From CAYNXB01 sp964401045 (GTDB lineage Bacteria > Pseudomonadota > Alphaproteobacteria > Sphingomonadales > Sphingomonadaceae), in assembly GCA_964401045.1 (NCBI GenBank), contig CAYNXB010000007.1, positions 6,312 to 70,311 of the forward strand: 64,000 bases of DNA. The letters are read 5' to 3'. Below are positions 26,325-35,307 of this stretch, piece after piece. The position numbers and the translations under genes are program-made. How positions within the stretch are numbered: the stretch's first letter is position 1; every line of letters begins with the position of its first letter. Under the pieces are notes generated by a model. The model did not search any database. It had not been told where the DNA came from and saw only the letters and a list, made by a program, of their open reading frames with translations.

Positions 26325-27613
26325 TGAACGCCCCTTGGAAACCTTCGTCCGTAGGTAACCGCGACCCGTTCGCCGCCTTCATATGCGACGAAACGGCGCT
26401 CGACGTGCTGCGCCCGGTCGTGATCGAGATGGGCTGGCAGCCGGAGAAGTGCGCCAAGGGCGGCCTGCGCAACGCGGTGCAATCGCTGTCGATTGCGGCG
26501 AGCCCGGCGATCCTCATGGTCGACTTGTCGGAGAGCGGCGACCCGCTCAACGACATCAACGCGCTGGCCGAAGTCTGCGAGCCGGGCACGGTGGTGATCG
26601 CCGTCGGCCAGGTCAACGACGTGCGCCTCTATCGCGATCTCGTTGCCAGCGGCATCCACGATTACCTGCTCAAGCCGCTTTCGGCCGGCCAGGTGCGTGA
26701 CGCACTGGTGCAGGCGCAGGCGGTATTCTCCTCGCCCAAGAGCAATGATGCGTCGACTGCCAAGAAGCATATCTCGACCGCGGTCGTCGGCACGCGGGGC
26801 GGTGTGGGCGCATCGACGCTCGCCACTTCGCTCGCCTGGCTGTTCAGCGCCGATCACAAGCTGCCGACCGCGCTGCTTGACCTCGACGTGCACTTCGGCA
26901 CCGGCGCCCTCGCGCTCGATCTCGAGCCCGGCCGCGGCCTGACCGATGCGATCGACAACCCGAGCCGCATCGACGGCCTGTTCATCGAGCGCGCGATGAT
27001 CCGCGCGAACGACAACCTCGCAATCCTTTCCGCCGAGGCGCCGATAAACTCCCCGCTGATGACCGACGGCTCCGCCTTCGTGCAGCTCGAGGAGGAATTC
27101 CGCCAGGCGTTCGAGATGACCGTGGTCGATCTGCCGCGCAACATGCTGATCAACTTCCCGCACCTGCTGGCGGACATGAACGTGGTGCTGCTGGCGACCG
27201 AGATGACGCTGGCTTCGGCGCGCGACGCGATCCGCATCATGTCGTGGCTCAAGACCAACGCCCCGCACGCACAGGTGCTGGTCGCGGCCAACAAGGTTCA
27301 GACCGGGGGTGCCGAGATCAGCAAGGCCGATTTCGAAGCCTCGATCGAGCGCAAGATCAACTTCTCGATCCCGTTCGATCTCAAGGCCGCTTCGAATGCT
27401 GCCAAGCTCGGCCAGACCTTCGCCGACGCCAACCGCGCCAGCAAATCGGCCTCGGTGATGCGCGACATCGCCCATGCGATCCTCGGCGCTGCCGACGACG
27501 ACGCGGCGGATGCCGCGGTTGCCGGCCCGGGCAAGTCGCTGCTCGACAAGTTCGATTTCAAGTCGCTGCTGGCGAAGAAGGGCAAAGTCTCGGCGCGCGA
27601 AGCAGCCGAGTGA
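26324..27613 (+). CDS. cpaE: Tad pilus localisation ATPase CpaE (TadZ)
   Basis: MinD/ParA-like protein that places the Tad machine at the pole. The N-terminal receiver-like domain (about 20-140) is followed by the deviant Walker A region VVGTRGGVGASTLATSLAW (about 152-170), LLDLDVHFGTGALALDLEPG and a VDLPRNM Walker B-like segment. It has 429 residues. It overlaps the cpaD stop by one base. In the order I know from alphaproteobacteria cpaF would follow, but here only 67 bases separate it from tadB. Confidence 0.92.
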   Translation: MNAPWKPSSVGNRDPFAAFICDETALDVLRPVVIEMGWQPEKCAKGGLRNAVQSLSIAASPAILMVDLSESGDPLNDINALAEVCEPGTVVIAVGQVNDVRLYRDLVASGIHDYLLKPLSAGQVRDALVQAQAVFSSPKSNDASTAKKHISTAVVGTRGGVGASTLATSLAWLFSADHKLPTALLDLDVHFGTGALALDLEPGRGLTDAIDNPSRIDGLFIERAMIRANDNLAILSAEAPINSPLMTDGSAFVQLEEEFRQAFEMTVVDLPRNMLINFPHLLADMNVVLLATEMTLASARDAIRIMSWLKTNAPHAQVLVAANKVQTGGAEISKADFEASIERKINFSIPFDLKAASNAAKLGQTFADANRASKSASVMRDIAHAILGAADDDAADAAVAGPGKSLLDKFDFKSLLAKKGKVSAREAAE

Positions 27614-27626
27614 CGTCTGCTACAGT

Positions 27627-27647
27627 CCGGCGGGCCAGTCCCGCCGG
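27627..27647. other. Perfect 8-bp stem hairpin between cpaE and tadB
   Basis: CCGGCGGG and CCCGCCGG pair around a five-base loop in the short gap between cpaE and tadB. No T-run follows, so it is not a standard terminator. It could modulate expression of tadB/tadC or stabilise the upstream mRNA. It occupies the place where cpaF would be expected. Confidence 0.5.
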
Positions 27648-27680
27648 CTTCGATGCTGATTGGGAAAGGCGGTTTTCCGC

Positions 27681-28652
27681 ATGAACATTGTCGAGCTTCT
27701 GCTGATCGGCATGGGCCTGATGGCGGTGATGGCGCTCGGCTATCTCGCGTTCGCCGGCCCATCCGCCACCAAGGAAGGTGCGCGGCGGCTGCAGACTGTG
27801 CGCTTCCGCCATTCCGAGAGCACGTCCGACAAGGTCGAAGGCCAGCTCAAGAAGGCGATCGCGGCGCGCAAGCCGAAGATGCACAAGATTGCGGGCTCGA
27901 GCTCGCGTGTCGAGGCGCTGCAAGTGCGCCTGACGCGCACCGGCAAGAACTGGACCCTGTCGCAGTATCTCTACACCTCGCTCGGCCTTGCGATCGGGGT
28001 GATGGTGCTGGTGTACTTGCGCAGCGGAGCGGCACTGCTGTCGATCGGCATGGGCGTGCTGGTCGGCGCTGGCATTCCGCACATGGTGGTGAACTCCTCC
28101 ATCAAGCGCCGGATCAACCGCTTTACCGCCAAGTTTCCCGATGCGATCGAGCTGCTCGTGCGCGGCCTGCGCTCCGGCCTGCCGGTGACCGAGACGCTCT
28201 CCGTCGTGGCCCAGGAAGTGCCCGGCCCGGTGGGCGAGGAATTCAAGGCGGTGGTCGACCGCATCAAGGTCGGCCGCACGATGGAGGAAGCGCTCCAGGA
28301 AACGGCGGACCGGCTCGGCACACCCGAGTTCCAGTTCTTCGTCATCACCCTGGCGATCCAGCGCGAGACCGGCGGCAACCTCGCCGAGACGCTGTCGAAC
28401 CTGGCCGACGTGCTGCGCAAGCGCGCCCAGATGAAGCTCAAGATCCGCGCGATGAGCTCGGAATCGAAAGCCTCGGCCTATATCGTCGGCGCCCTGCCGT
28501 TCCTCGTGTTCGGCATGATCTGGTGGATCAACCCGAACTATATCGGCGGCTTCTTCACTGACGACCGGCTTATCGTCACCGGCCTCGGCGGCCTGGTGTG
28601 GATGGGCATCGGCGCCTTCATCATGGCCAAGATGGTCAGCTTCGAAATCTGA
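27681..28652 (+). CDS. tadB: Tad pilus inner-membrane platform protein TadB
   Basis: Inner-membrane platform protein of the type II/IV secretion-like GspF family. The 323-residue protein has an N-terminal membrane segment, a soluble segment, two central helices (about 105-150) and the T2SF domain (FPDAIELLVRGLRSGLPVTE at about 153-172, FVITLAIQRETGGNLAETL at about 220-238). Two membrane helices complete it. The ATG at 27681 is preceded by AAAGGCGG; an upstream TTG (27660) is less likely. Confidence 0.92.
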   Translation: MNIVELLLIGMGLMAVMALGYLAFAGPSATKEGARRLQTVRFRHSESTSDKVEGQLKKAIAARKPKMHKIAGSSSRVEALQVRLTRTGKNWTLSQYLYTSLGLAIGVMVLVYLRSGAALLSIGMGVLVGAGIPHMVVNSSIKRRINRFTAKFPDAIELLVRGLRSGLPVTETLSVVAQEVPGPVGEEFKAVVDRIKVGRTMEEALQETADRLGTPEFQFFVITLAIQRETGGNLAETLSNLADVLRKRAQMKLKIRAMSSESKASAYIVGALPFLVFGMIWWINPNYIGGFFTDDRLIVTGLGGLVWMGIGAFIMAKMVSFEI

Positions 28653-28670
28653 GTTGGGACACAGGCAGCC

Positions 28671-29684
28671 ATGATCAACACCCCGCCCGGACCCACTCTG
28701 CTCGGCTTCGACGTGATGATGGTCGGCACGCTCCTCGCGGGCGTCGCCGCCATGGCGATGATGTACGCCGTCTACACCGCGCTCACCGTGCGCGATCCGA
28801 TGGTCAAGCGCGTCAAGGCGCTCAACGCGCGGCGCGAGGAGCTCAAAGCCGGGATCGTCACCTCGACCGCGCGCAAACGCCAGAGCCTCATCCGCAAGAG
28901 CGAGACGACCGACAGGATGAGGGGCACGCTGGAAGGCCTCAAGGTCCTCCAAGACAGCCAGCTCAAGCAGGCCCAGCAGAAGCTGGCGCAGGCCGGCTAC
29001 CGCAACAAGGAATGGGCGGTCGCGGTGATCTTCGCCCGCATGATCCTGCCGATCGTGCTCGGCTCGCTCGGCCTGTTCCTGTTCTATTTCAGCGATACCT
29101 TCCCCGATTGGGGCAGCTTCAAGCGCCTGATGGGCTTCGCGGTGATGCTGATCGCCGGCTACAAGGGCCCGGATATCTTCATCGCGAACAAGGTCTCCAA
29201 GCGCACCGCGGCGATCCGCAAGGGCTTGCCCGATGCGCTCGACCTGCTGGTGATCTGCGCCGAAGCCGGCCTCACAGTCGATGCGGCGTTCAACCGTGTC
29301 GCCAAGGAGCTCGGCCGCGCCTACCCGGAGCTGGGTGACGAGTTCGCCCTTACGTCGATCGAGCTGTCGTTCCTGACCGAGCGCCGGCAGGCGTTCGAGA
29401 ACCTCGCCTATCGCGTGAATCTCGATTCGGTGCGCGGCGTGGTCACGACCATGCTCCAGACCGAACGGTACGGCACCCCGCTGGCGTCCGCATTGCGCGT
29501 GCTGTCGGCGGAATTCCGCAACGAGCGCATGATGCGCGCGGAAGAAAAGGCAGCCCGCCTACCGGCGATCATGACCGTGCCGCTGATCCTGTTCATCCTG
29601 CCGGTGCTGTTCATCGTCATCCTCGGCCCGGCGGCGTGTTCGATCAGCGACGCCTTCGCGGCCAAGCCGGGACAAACCCAGTAA
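28671..29684 (+). CDS. tadC: Tad pilus inner-membrane platform protein TadC
   Basis: Second GspF-family platform protein and partner of TadB. The 337-residue protein has N-terminal and central membrane helices. The T2SF domain begins KGLPDALDLLVICAEAGLTV (about 184-203) and includes LQTERYGTPLASALRVLS (about 263-280). It ends with a hydrophobic hairpin (TVPLILFILPVLFIVILGPA). It starts 18 bases after tadB and is the last Tad gene here; a long palindrome follows directly. Confidence 0.92.
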   Translation: MINTPPGPTLLGFDVMMVGTLLAGVAAMAMMYAVYTALTVRDPMVKRVKALNARREELKAGIVTSTARKRQSLIRKSETTDRMRGTLEGLKVLQDSQLKQAQQKLAQAGYRNKEWAVAVIFARMILPIVLGSLGLFLFYFSDTFPDWGSFKRLMGFAVMLIAGYKGPDIFIANKVSKRTAAIRKGLPDALDLLVICAEAGLTVDAAFNRVAKELGRAYPELGDEFALTSIELSFLTERRQAFENLAYRVNLDSVRGVVTTMLQTERYGTPLASALRVLSAEFRNERMMRAEEKAARLPAIMTVPLILFILPVLFIVILGPAACSISDAFAAKPGQTQ

Positions 29685-29686
29685 GA

Positions 29687-29727
29687 CCCTTCGTCATCCC
29701 CGCGCAGGCGGGAATGACGAAGGGTTG
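29687..29727. terminator. Bidirectional terminator palindrome (intergenic repeat, second type)
   Basis: ACCCTTCGTCATCCCCGC and GCGGGAATGACGAAGGGT form a nearly perfect inverted repeat filling the gap between the convergent tadC and marR-type genes. Sequence with the core CGTCATtCCCGCgcaggCGGGAATGACG is a common dispersed repeat in bacterial genomes. In this position it would end transcription from both sides. Confidence 0.75.
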
Positions 29728-29729
29728 CT

Positions 29730-30203
29730 TCAGACGATGCTGCCGTAATCGATGCCCTCGGCGTTGAGGTCGGCAGCTTCGGCCCTGATGCGCGTCAGCA
29801 GGGTGCGGAAGGCGGCCAGCTCTTCATCGGTGAAGGTGGCGAACAGCCGCCGCTCCATCTCCAGCGCTAGCGGCATGATCACGCCGTGCATCGCCCGGCC
29901 CGCATCCGTCAGGTCGAGCAGGTGCGACCGGCCGTCCTCGGTATTGGGCTGGCGCGCGGCGAGGCCGCGCTTCTCCAGTTCCTTGCAAGCGCGGTTGACC
30001 GCGACTTTGTCCATGATCGTCAGCCGGGTGAGCTGGCGCTGGGTCAACGCGCCGGAATCGCCGAGCACCGCCATCACCCGCCATTCGGGCACGTTGAGTC
30101 CGAAGCGGCTGCGATATTCCTCCGCGATCCGCACGCTCACCGTATTGGCGGTGATCGACATCAGGTAGGGCAGGAACTGACCGAGGCGCGTCGTGTGGGG
30201 CAT
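29730..30203 (-). CDS. MarR-family transcriptional regulator
   Basis: A 157-residue winged-helix regulator. The DNA-binding region runs through LTQRQLTRLTIMDKVAVNRACKEL... and the wing RQPNTEDGRSHLLDLTDAGR (about 85-104), which is the MarR signature. Flanking helices form the dimer interface. It is downstream of mtnP on the same strand with 38 bases between them, and it has no obvious local target. Confidence 0.87.
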   Translation of the reverse strand: MPHTTRLGQFLPYLMSITANTVSVRIAEEYRSRFGLNVPEWRVMAVLGDSGALTQRQLTRLTIMDKVAVNRACKELEKRGLAARQPNTEDGRSHLLDLTDAGRAMHGVIMPLALEMERRLFATFTDEELAAFRTLLTRIRAEAADLNAEGIDYGSIV

Positions 30204-30241
30204 TGCGCCGCGAACTTATCGCAAAGTGTTGGTCGATGCGC

Positions 30242-31141
30242 CTACTTTTGCTTGGTCTCCGTTTCGCCGTCATTTTGCAGCAATCGACCCGCGACCGCGT
30301 CGAGCCGCGCCGCGCGGGCGCGGTCCCACTGTTCGCGCGGGGTAACGATCGCGTGGTCGAGCGCACGGTCGATCGGACTGGCCGTGCGCCGCTTGGGCAG
30401 CACCGCGGCGAGCTTCGCCAGCGCGTCCTGCGCCAGCGCCGCGTTGGCGCGCATCACCGCGAGCACGGCGTCCACCTCGACCCCGCCCTCGCCTTCGCGC
30501 CAGGCATCGTAATCGGTGACCATGCCGAGCAGCGCGTAAGGCAGCTCCGCTTCGCGCGCGAGGCGCGCCTCGGGCATTGCCGTCATGCCGATAACATCGG
30601 CGCCCCAGGCCCGGAACATGCGGCTCTCGGCGCGGGTCGAGAACTGCGGGCCTTCGATGGCGACGTAGCAGCCGCCGCGATGCACGGTGGCGCCCGCCGC
30701 CTCCGCTGCGTCGGCGGCGAGTTTGGCGAGGCGCCGGCACACGGGATCGGCGAGGCCGACATGCGCCACCAGTCCCTCGCCGAAGAAGCTGCGCTCACGC
30801 GCCAGGGTCCGGTCGATGAACTGGTCGACCGCGACGAACTGGCCCGGCGCCAGCTCCTCGCGCAGCGAGCCGATCGCCGACAGCGCGAGAACGTCGGTCG
30901 CTCCGCAGCGCTTCAGCACGTCGATATTGGCGCGGTAATTGACGGCCGAGGGCGGGAGGCGATGGCCGGCGCCATGACGGGCGATGAACGTGAAGCGCAC
31001 GCCCCCGACAAGCCCGGTCGTGACCGGTCCGGACGGATCGCCGAACGCGCTGGCGACGCGGATTTCCTGCGCCTCGTCGAGCCCGGCGACAGCTTCCAGG
31101 CCCGAGCCGCCGATGACTCCGATGTGCCAGCCGCCAGCCAT
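30242..31141 (-). CDS. mtnP: S-methyl-5'-thioadenosine phosphorylase
   Basis: Phosphorolyses methylthioadenosine from polyamine and homoserine-lactone synthesis to adenine and MTR-1-phosphate. Motifs include IGVIGGSGL (residues 7-15), RHGAGH in the phosphate site, IEGPQFSTRAESRMFR and WGADVIGMTAMPEARLA (about 175-191). The Asp of the TDYDAW loop fits a 6-aminopurine substrate. The ATG at 31141 gives 299 residues; the longer open frame upstream is a shadow of the neighbouring dehydrogenase gene. It starts eight bases after that gene and is probably co-transcribed. Confidence 0.92.
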   Translation of the reverse strand: MAGGWHIGVIGGSGLEAVAGLDEAQEIRVASAFGDPSGPVTTGLVGGVRFTFIARHGAGHRLPPSAVNYRANIDVLKRCGATDVLALSAIGSLREELAPGQFVAVDQFIDRTLARERSFFGEGLVAHVGLADPVCRRLAKLAADAAEAAGATVHRGGCYVAIEGPQFSTRAESRMFRAWGADVIGMTAMPEARLAREAELPYALLGMVTDYDAWREGEGGVEVDAVLAVMRANAALAQDALAKLAAVLPKRRTASPIDRALDHAIVTPREQWDRARAARLDAVAGRLLQNDGETETKQK

Positions 31142-31149
31142 TGCCGGTC

Positions 31150-31932
31150 TTATCGCGGGGCCATCCGGATGGCGCCGTCGAGCCGCACGTGCTCGCCGTT
31201 GAAATAGCCGTTCTCGACCATCGCCAGCACCAGCGCGGCATATTCCGCCGGATCGCCAAGCCGCTTGGGGAACGGCACCTGCAGCGCGAGCGATTCCTGC
31301 GCCTTCTCCGGCAGTCCGGCGAGCAGCGGGGTCTTGAAGATGCCCGGCAGGATTGAATTGACGCGGATGCCCTCGCTCATCAGGTCGCGCGCGACCGGCA
31401 GCGTCATCGCCACGATCGCGCCCTTGGAGGCGGCATAGGCGACCTGGCCGATCTGCCCATCCTCGGCCGCGACCGAGGCAGTGCTGACGATCACCCCGCG
31501 CTCCCCGTCCTGCAACGGTTCGGCGGTCATCATCCCGGCGGCGGCCTTGGCCATGCACAGGAAGCTGCCGACGGTGTTGACCATCAGCGTCTTGACGAAC
31601 TGGTCGAGCGGCAGGTGGCTGATCTCGCCGGTTTCCTTGTCGCGGCGGGTGATCTTGCCGACGGTGCCGATGCCCGCGCAATTGACCAGGATGCGCTCCT
31701 GCCCGTGCGCCGCGCGCGCGTTGACGAACCCGGCGTCGACCGAAGCTTCGTCCGAGACATTGACCTTGCAATAGGCGCCGCCGATCTCGCCGGCGACCTG
31801 CTGCCCGCGCTCCTCGTTCAGGTCGAACAGCGCGACTTTCACGCCCTTCGCAGCCAGCGCACGGGCTGTCGCCTCGCCGAGCCCAGAGGCGCCCCCAGTG
31901 ACCACGGCGGAAATGGAATTGTCGAGTTTCAC
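31150..31932 (-). CDS. Short-chain dehydrogenase (HSD17B10/3-hydroxyacyl-CoA dehydrogenase type 2-like)
   Basis: A 260-residue classical SDR. The NAD site is VVTGGASGLGEATARAL (about 10-26), followed by LVNCAGIG. The catalytic Ser and YAASKGA (Tyr near 165) are in place, and the C terminus has RVNSILPGIFKTPLL. The long insertion after NCAGIG and the substrate region resemble the type 2 3-hydroxyacyl-CoA dehydrogenases of fatty-acid and branched-chain degradation. It is upstream of mtnP, which has no clear metabolic tie to it. Confidence 0.86.
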   Translation of the reverse strand: MKLDNSISAVVTGGASGLGEATARALAAKGVKVALFDLNEERGQQVAGEIGGAYCKVNVSDEASVDAGFVNARAAHGQERILVNCAGIGTVGKITRRDKETGEISHLPLDQFVKTLMVNTVGSFLCMAKAAAGMMTAEPLQDGERGVIVSTASVAAEDGQIGQVAYAASKGAIVAMTLPVARDLMSEGIRVNSILPGIFKTPLLAGLPEKAQESLALQVPFPKRLGDPAEYAALVLAMVENGYFNGEHVRLDGAIRMAPR

Positions 31933-32255
31933 AGCGCTACCTCGATTGCTGAGTCCGGATGCCCCGCGCGCTTAGCCACTCCGCCCGGCGGACGCCAGCG
32001 CAACCGGCGTGGCGTGGACGCCCCTCGATCCGGGTCGGCATCGATTCCGTGCCAGAGAAGATGCATCCGGTTGCACCTGTAACCACTACCGCGATTCCAC
32101 GCATTTCGCCGGTATCGAGTCAGCAGTTGATCGAATATCTCCTACCTTGGACGAAACCGGCTTGAGCAAACGGCGTTCGCTTGACTTCGGGCGGACGAGT
32201 CATGCGGGAAAACAGCAGGCTCAGCCGATAAGTCGGCCAGAGTTTGGAGGTCATT
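31933..32255. other. 323-bp region between divergent SDR and receptor genes
   Basis: No gene is supported here. It must hold the promoters of the divergent dehydrogenase and TonB-dependent receptor genes. The only clear structure is a 16-bp dyad at 32069-32084. The receptor ribosome site GGAGG is at 32246-32250. I see no confident -35/-10 pair. Confidence 0.6.
32069..32084. promoter_or_regulatory. Palindromic operator candidate upstream of the TonB receptor
   Basis: GGTTGCACCTGTAACC is symmetric at 12 of 16 positions (GGTTnCAnnTGnAACC). It lies 172 bp before the receptor start. Its form suits a dimeric repressor, possibly of the LacI type, which often control sphingomonad sugar receptors. 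No such regulator is encoded nearby. Confidence 0.33.
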
Positions 32256-35200
32256 ATGAGGGTTCTCACGCTTTATGCTGGCGTCGCATCCGCTGCGCTT
32301 GGTCTTTCGTTGCTGACGCAGCCGGCGCTTGCCCAGGACGTTGCCTGCACCGGCGCGGAATGCCCGCCGCCCGACGGGATCGTCTCGTCGGACGGCACCC
32401 CGGTGGAAGGCGAGGCGATCGTGGTCACCGGCTCGCGCATCGCCCGGCCCGATTTCCGCACCCCGAACCCGGTGATGAGCATTGGCGCGCAGGCGCTCGA
32501 GGAATCGGGCACGACCAACCTCACCGACTTCCTGACCGGCTATCCGGCGCTTGTCGGTTCCTCGACCAGGGGCGACAACTCCGGCGACAGCGCGGGGATC
32601 GGCGCCACCGGCCTCAACCTGCTCAACCTGCGCAACCTCGGCGTTTCGCGCACGCTGGTTCTGGTCGACGGGCGCCGCCATGTCGCGGGCGTTCCGGGCG
32701 ACCAGGCGGTCGACATCAACACCATCCCCAACGAGCTGGTCGATCGCATCGAAGTCCTGACCGGCGGCGTTTCGGCGATCTACGGTGCCGACGCTGTCAC
32801 CGGCGTTGTCAACTTCGTGATGAAGACCGATTTCGAAGGCCTCTCCGCCGACGCGCAGTTCGGCACTTCGGAGCACGGCGACGCCAACCAGTATTACGCC
32901 GCGATCACCGCCGGCACCAACTTCGACGGCGGACGCGGCAACATCGCGGTCGCCTACAACTACGGACGCGAAACGCGCCTGGAGACGCGCGATCGCGACT
33001 ATCTCAGCGGCACCAAGCTGGCCGGCTTCTACCGCAACCCGGACGATCCGGAGAACTTCGACAGCTCGCTCGGGCCGGACAACGGCATTCCCGACTTCGT
33101 TCCGTTGCGGGACATCCGTTATTTCGACACCGCGCGGCAAGGCGGCATAGACCTCGATTTCGACGGCTTCCCCGATGTGTTCGTCAACGGATCCGGCGCC
33201 GTGACGCCCTACGATCCGGGCACTTTCGTGCCGGACTTCTTCCAGCAGGGCGGCAGCGGCACGCCAGTATCCGATTATGGCAACGACCTGATCCCCGAGG
33301 TCGAGCGCCACGTGGTCAATCTCCTGACGCACTACGACTTCTCGCCCGGTCTGACGCTGTTTGGCGAAGCGAAGTACGCCAACGTGAGGTCATTCTCGCT
33401 GTCGCAGCCGACGTTCGACTATTACCTCTTTGTCGAGCCGGACAACGCGTTCATCCCGGCCGAGCTGCAGGACACCATCACCGCGAACGAAGGCGCACTG
33501 CTCAACCGCGACGATTTCGACTTCGGCCAGCGCGGCGAGGATATCAGCCGGGAGACGATCCGCACGGTGATCGGCGCACGCGGCGACCTGAGCGACAATC
33601 TCAAGTACGAAGTATCCTACGTGTTCGGCCAGACCAAGGTGGTCAACCGGTACGTCAACGACATCTATGACGACCGCTTCTATGCCGCCTTCGATGCGGT
33701 GGACGAAGGCGCGTTTCGGACCGGCACGCCCAACGGCAACATCGTGTGCCGCGCCAGCCTCGACCCCGACTGGTTCCCCAACCAGCCGTTCGTGACCCAG
33801 TACAGCGATCCGCCGATCCGGGGGCTGTTCGCACCGACAACCTTCTCTCCTTCAGCTTGCGTGCCGCTCAACCTGTTCGGTGACGGCGCGCCGTCGCAGC
33901 AGGCGCTGGATTTCATCCGCACCGACGTGACCGATCATTCGAAGATCACCCAGCACGTGGTGACTGCGATGCTCACCGGTGACACCGGCTCGTTCGAGCT
34001 GCCGGGTGGGCCGATCGGTTTCGCGATCGGCGCGGAATACCGCAAGGAGAAGAGCAGCTACATCTCCGATCCGATCGCGCGGCAGGGCCTGACCTCGACC
34101 AACGCGATCAACCCGACCCAGGCCAGCTTCGACGTCAAGGAAGCCTTCGCCGAGGTGCGCCTGCCGATCCTCGACGGCGCGCCGCTGGCCGAGCGGCTCG
34201 AAGTCTCGGGCGCGGCACGTTTCTCCGATTATTCGACCATCGGCTCGACCACGACATGGAAGGTCGATGCCGCCTGGGCGCCGATCCGCGACATCACCTT
34301 TACCGGCTCCTATTCGCAGGCGGTGCGCGCGCCGAACATCGGCGAGCTGTTCGACGGCGGCGGCGAGACTTTCGAGTTCATCACCGATCCGTGCATCGAG
34401 TCCGAAATCCAGAACGGCACCGAGTTCCGTGCGGCCAACTGCGCGGCGCTGTTGAGCGGGCTCGGCGTGGCCGATCCGGCGAACTTCACCGATCCGCGCT
34501 CGACCAACATCCTCGGCTTCCAGGGCGGCAATCCCGACTTGCGCGAGGAAACCGCCAAGACCTGGACCGTCGGCACGATCGTGCAGCCCAGCGCCCTGCC
34601 GGGCCTGTCGCTGCGCGCCGACTGGTACGACATCAAGATCAAGAACGCGGTCAACTACGTGACCCCCGAAGAGGCGGCGCAGCTGTGCGTCGACCAGGCG
34701 ACCCTCGACAATCCATTCTGCGGCCTGATCGACCGTTCCTCGACGCCGGGCACCGAGGGCCTGATCGTAGACTTCACGATCATTCCGCAGAACGTGGCGC
34801 AGTTCCGCACCGCGGGCCTCGACCTGAACCTGAGCTACGCCCTGCGCACGGAGAAGGCGGGAACGTTCACCCTGCAGGTGATCGGCAACTACCTCGACCG
34901 GCTCGAGTTCATCGGCACGCCAGGCGCGCCAGTGACCGACTCCCGCGGCGAAACCTTCGCGCCGAAGTACCAGGCCACGCTCGACCTTTCGTGGGCCAAG
35001 GGGCCGGTCAAGCTGAACTACGGCCTCTCGTGGTTCGACAAGACCAGCCGCTTTGGCAACCAGGAGACCGCGGGCAACCCCGACATCACCGATCCCAAGT
35101 ACCTGTTCTACAAGGAGCGCTGGCAGCACGATTTCTACGCCAGCGTCGATGTGCTCGACGAGCTGACGCTCTACGGCGGGGTGAACAACTTCACCAACGA

Positions 35201-35303
35201 AAAGCCGGCACTCGGATCGTTCAGCTATCCGAACGATGCGGTCGGCCGGTTCTTTTACGCCGGCCTGAAGATGCGGTTCGACAAGCTGCCGTTCGTAGGC
35301 TGA
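32256..35303 (+). CDS. TonB-dependent outer-membrane receptor
   Basis: A 1,015-residue receptor. A signal peptide ends in QPALAQ, then a short Cys-containing segment leads to the TonB box region EAIVVTGSRI (about 55-64). The plug domain contains TLVLVDGRRHVAG, INTIPNELVDRIEVLTGGVS and IYGADAVTGVVNF. A large beta-barrel follows and ends near FFYAGLKMRFDKL. This is the sphingomonad/Caulobacter subclass with the NLRNLG and DGRR motifs. The ATG at 32256 follows GGAGG by five bases. The substrate is unknown, because no catabolic or iron genes flank it. It is convergent with the CLC gene, four bases apart. Confidence 0.93.
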   Translation: MRVLTLYAGVASAALGLSLLTQPALAQDVACTGAECPPPDGIVSSDGTPVEGEAIVVTGSRIARPDFRTPNPVMSIGAQALEESGTTNLTDFLTGYPALVGSSTRGDNSGDSAGIGATGLNLLNLRNLGVSRTLVLVDGRRHVAGVPGDQAVDINTIPNELVDRIEVLTGGVSAIYGADAVTGVVNFVMKTDFEGLSADAQFGTSEHGDANQYYAAITAGTNFDGGRGNIAVAYNYGRETRLETRDRDYLSGTKLAGFYRNPDDPENFDSSLGPDNGIPDFVPLRDIRYFDTARQGGIDLDFDGFPDVFVNGSGAVTPYDPGTFVPDFFQQGGSGTPVSDYGNDLIPEVERHVVNLLTHYDFSPGLTLFGEAKYANVRSFSLSQPTFDYYLFVEPDNAFIPAELQDTITANEGALLNRDDFDFGQRGEDISRETIRTVIGARGDLSDNLKYEVSYVFGQTKVVNRYVNDIYDDRFYAAFDAVDEGAFRTGTPNGNIVCRASLDPDWFPNQPFVTQYSDPPIRGLFAPTTFSPSACVPLNLFGDGAPSQQALDFIRTDVTDHSKITQHVVTAMLTGDTGSFELPGGPIGFAIGAEYRKEKSSYISDPIARQGLTSTNAINPTQASFDVKEAFAEVRLPILDGAPLAERLEVSGAARFSDYSTIGSTTTWKVDAAWAPIRDITFTGSYSQAVRAPNIGELFDGGGETFEFITDPCIESEIQNGTEFRAANCAALLSGLGVADPANFTDPRSTNILGFQGGNPDLREETAKTWTVGTIVQPSALPGLSLRADWYDIKIKNAVNYVTPEEAAQLCVDQATLDNPFCGLIDRSSTPGTEGLIVDFTIIPQNVAQFRTAGLDLNLSYALRTEKAGTFTLQVIGNYLDRLEFIGTPGAPVTDSRGETFAPKYQATLDLSWAKGPVKLNYGLSWFDKTSRFGNQETAGNPDITDPKYLFYKERWQHDFYASVDVLDELTLYGGVNNFTNEKPALGSFSYPNDAVGRFFYAGLKMRFDKLPFVG

Positions 35304-35307
35304 TCGA

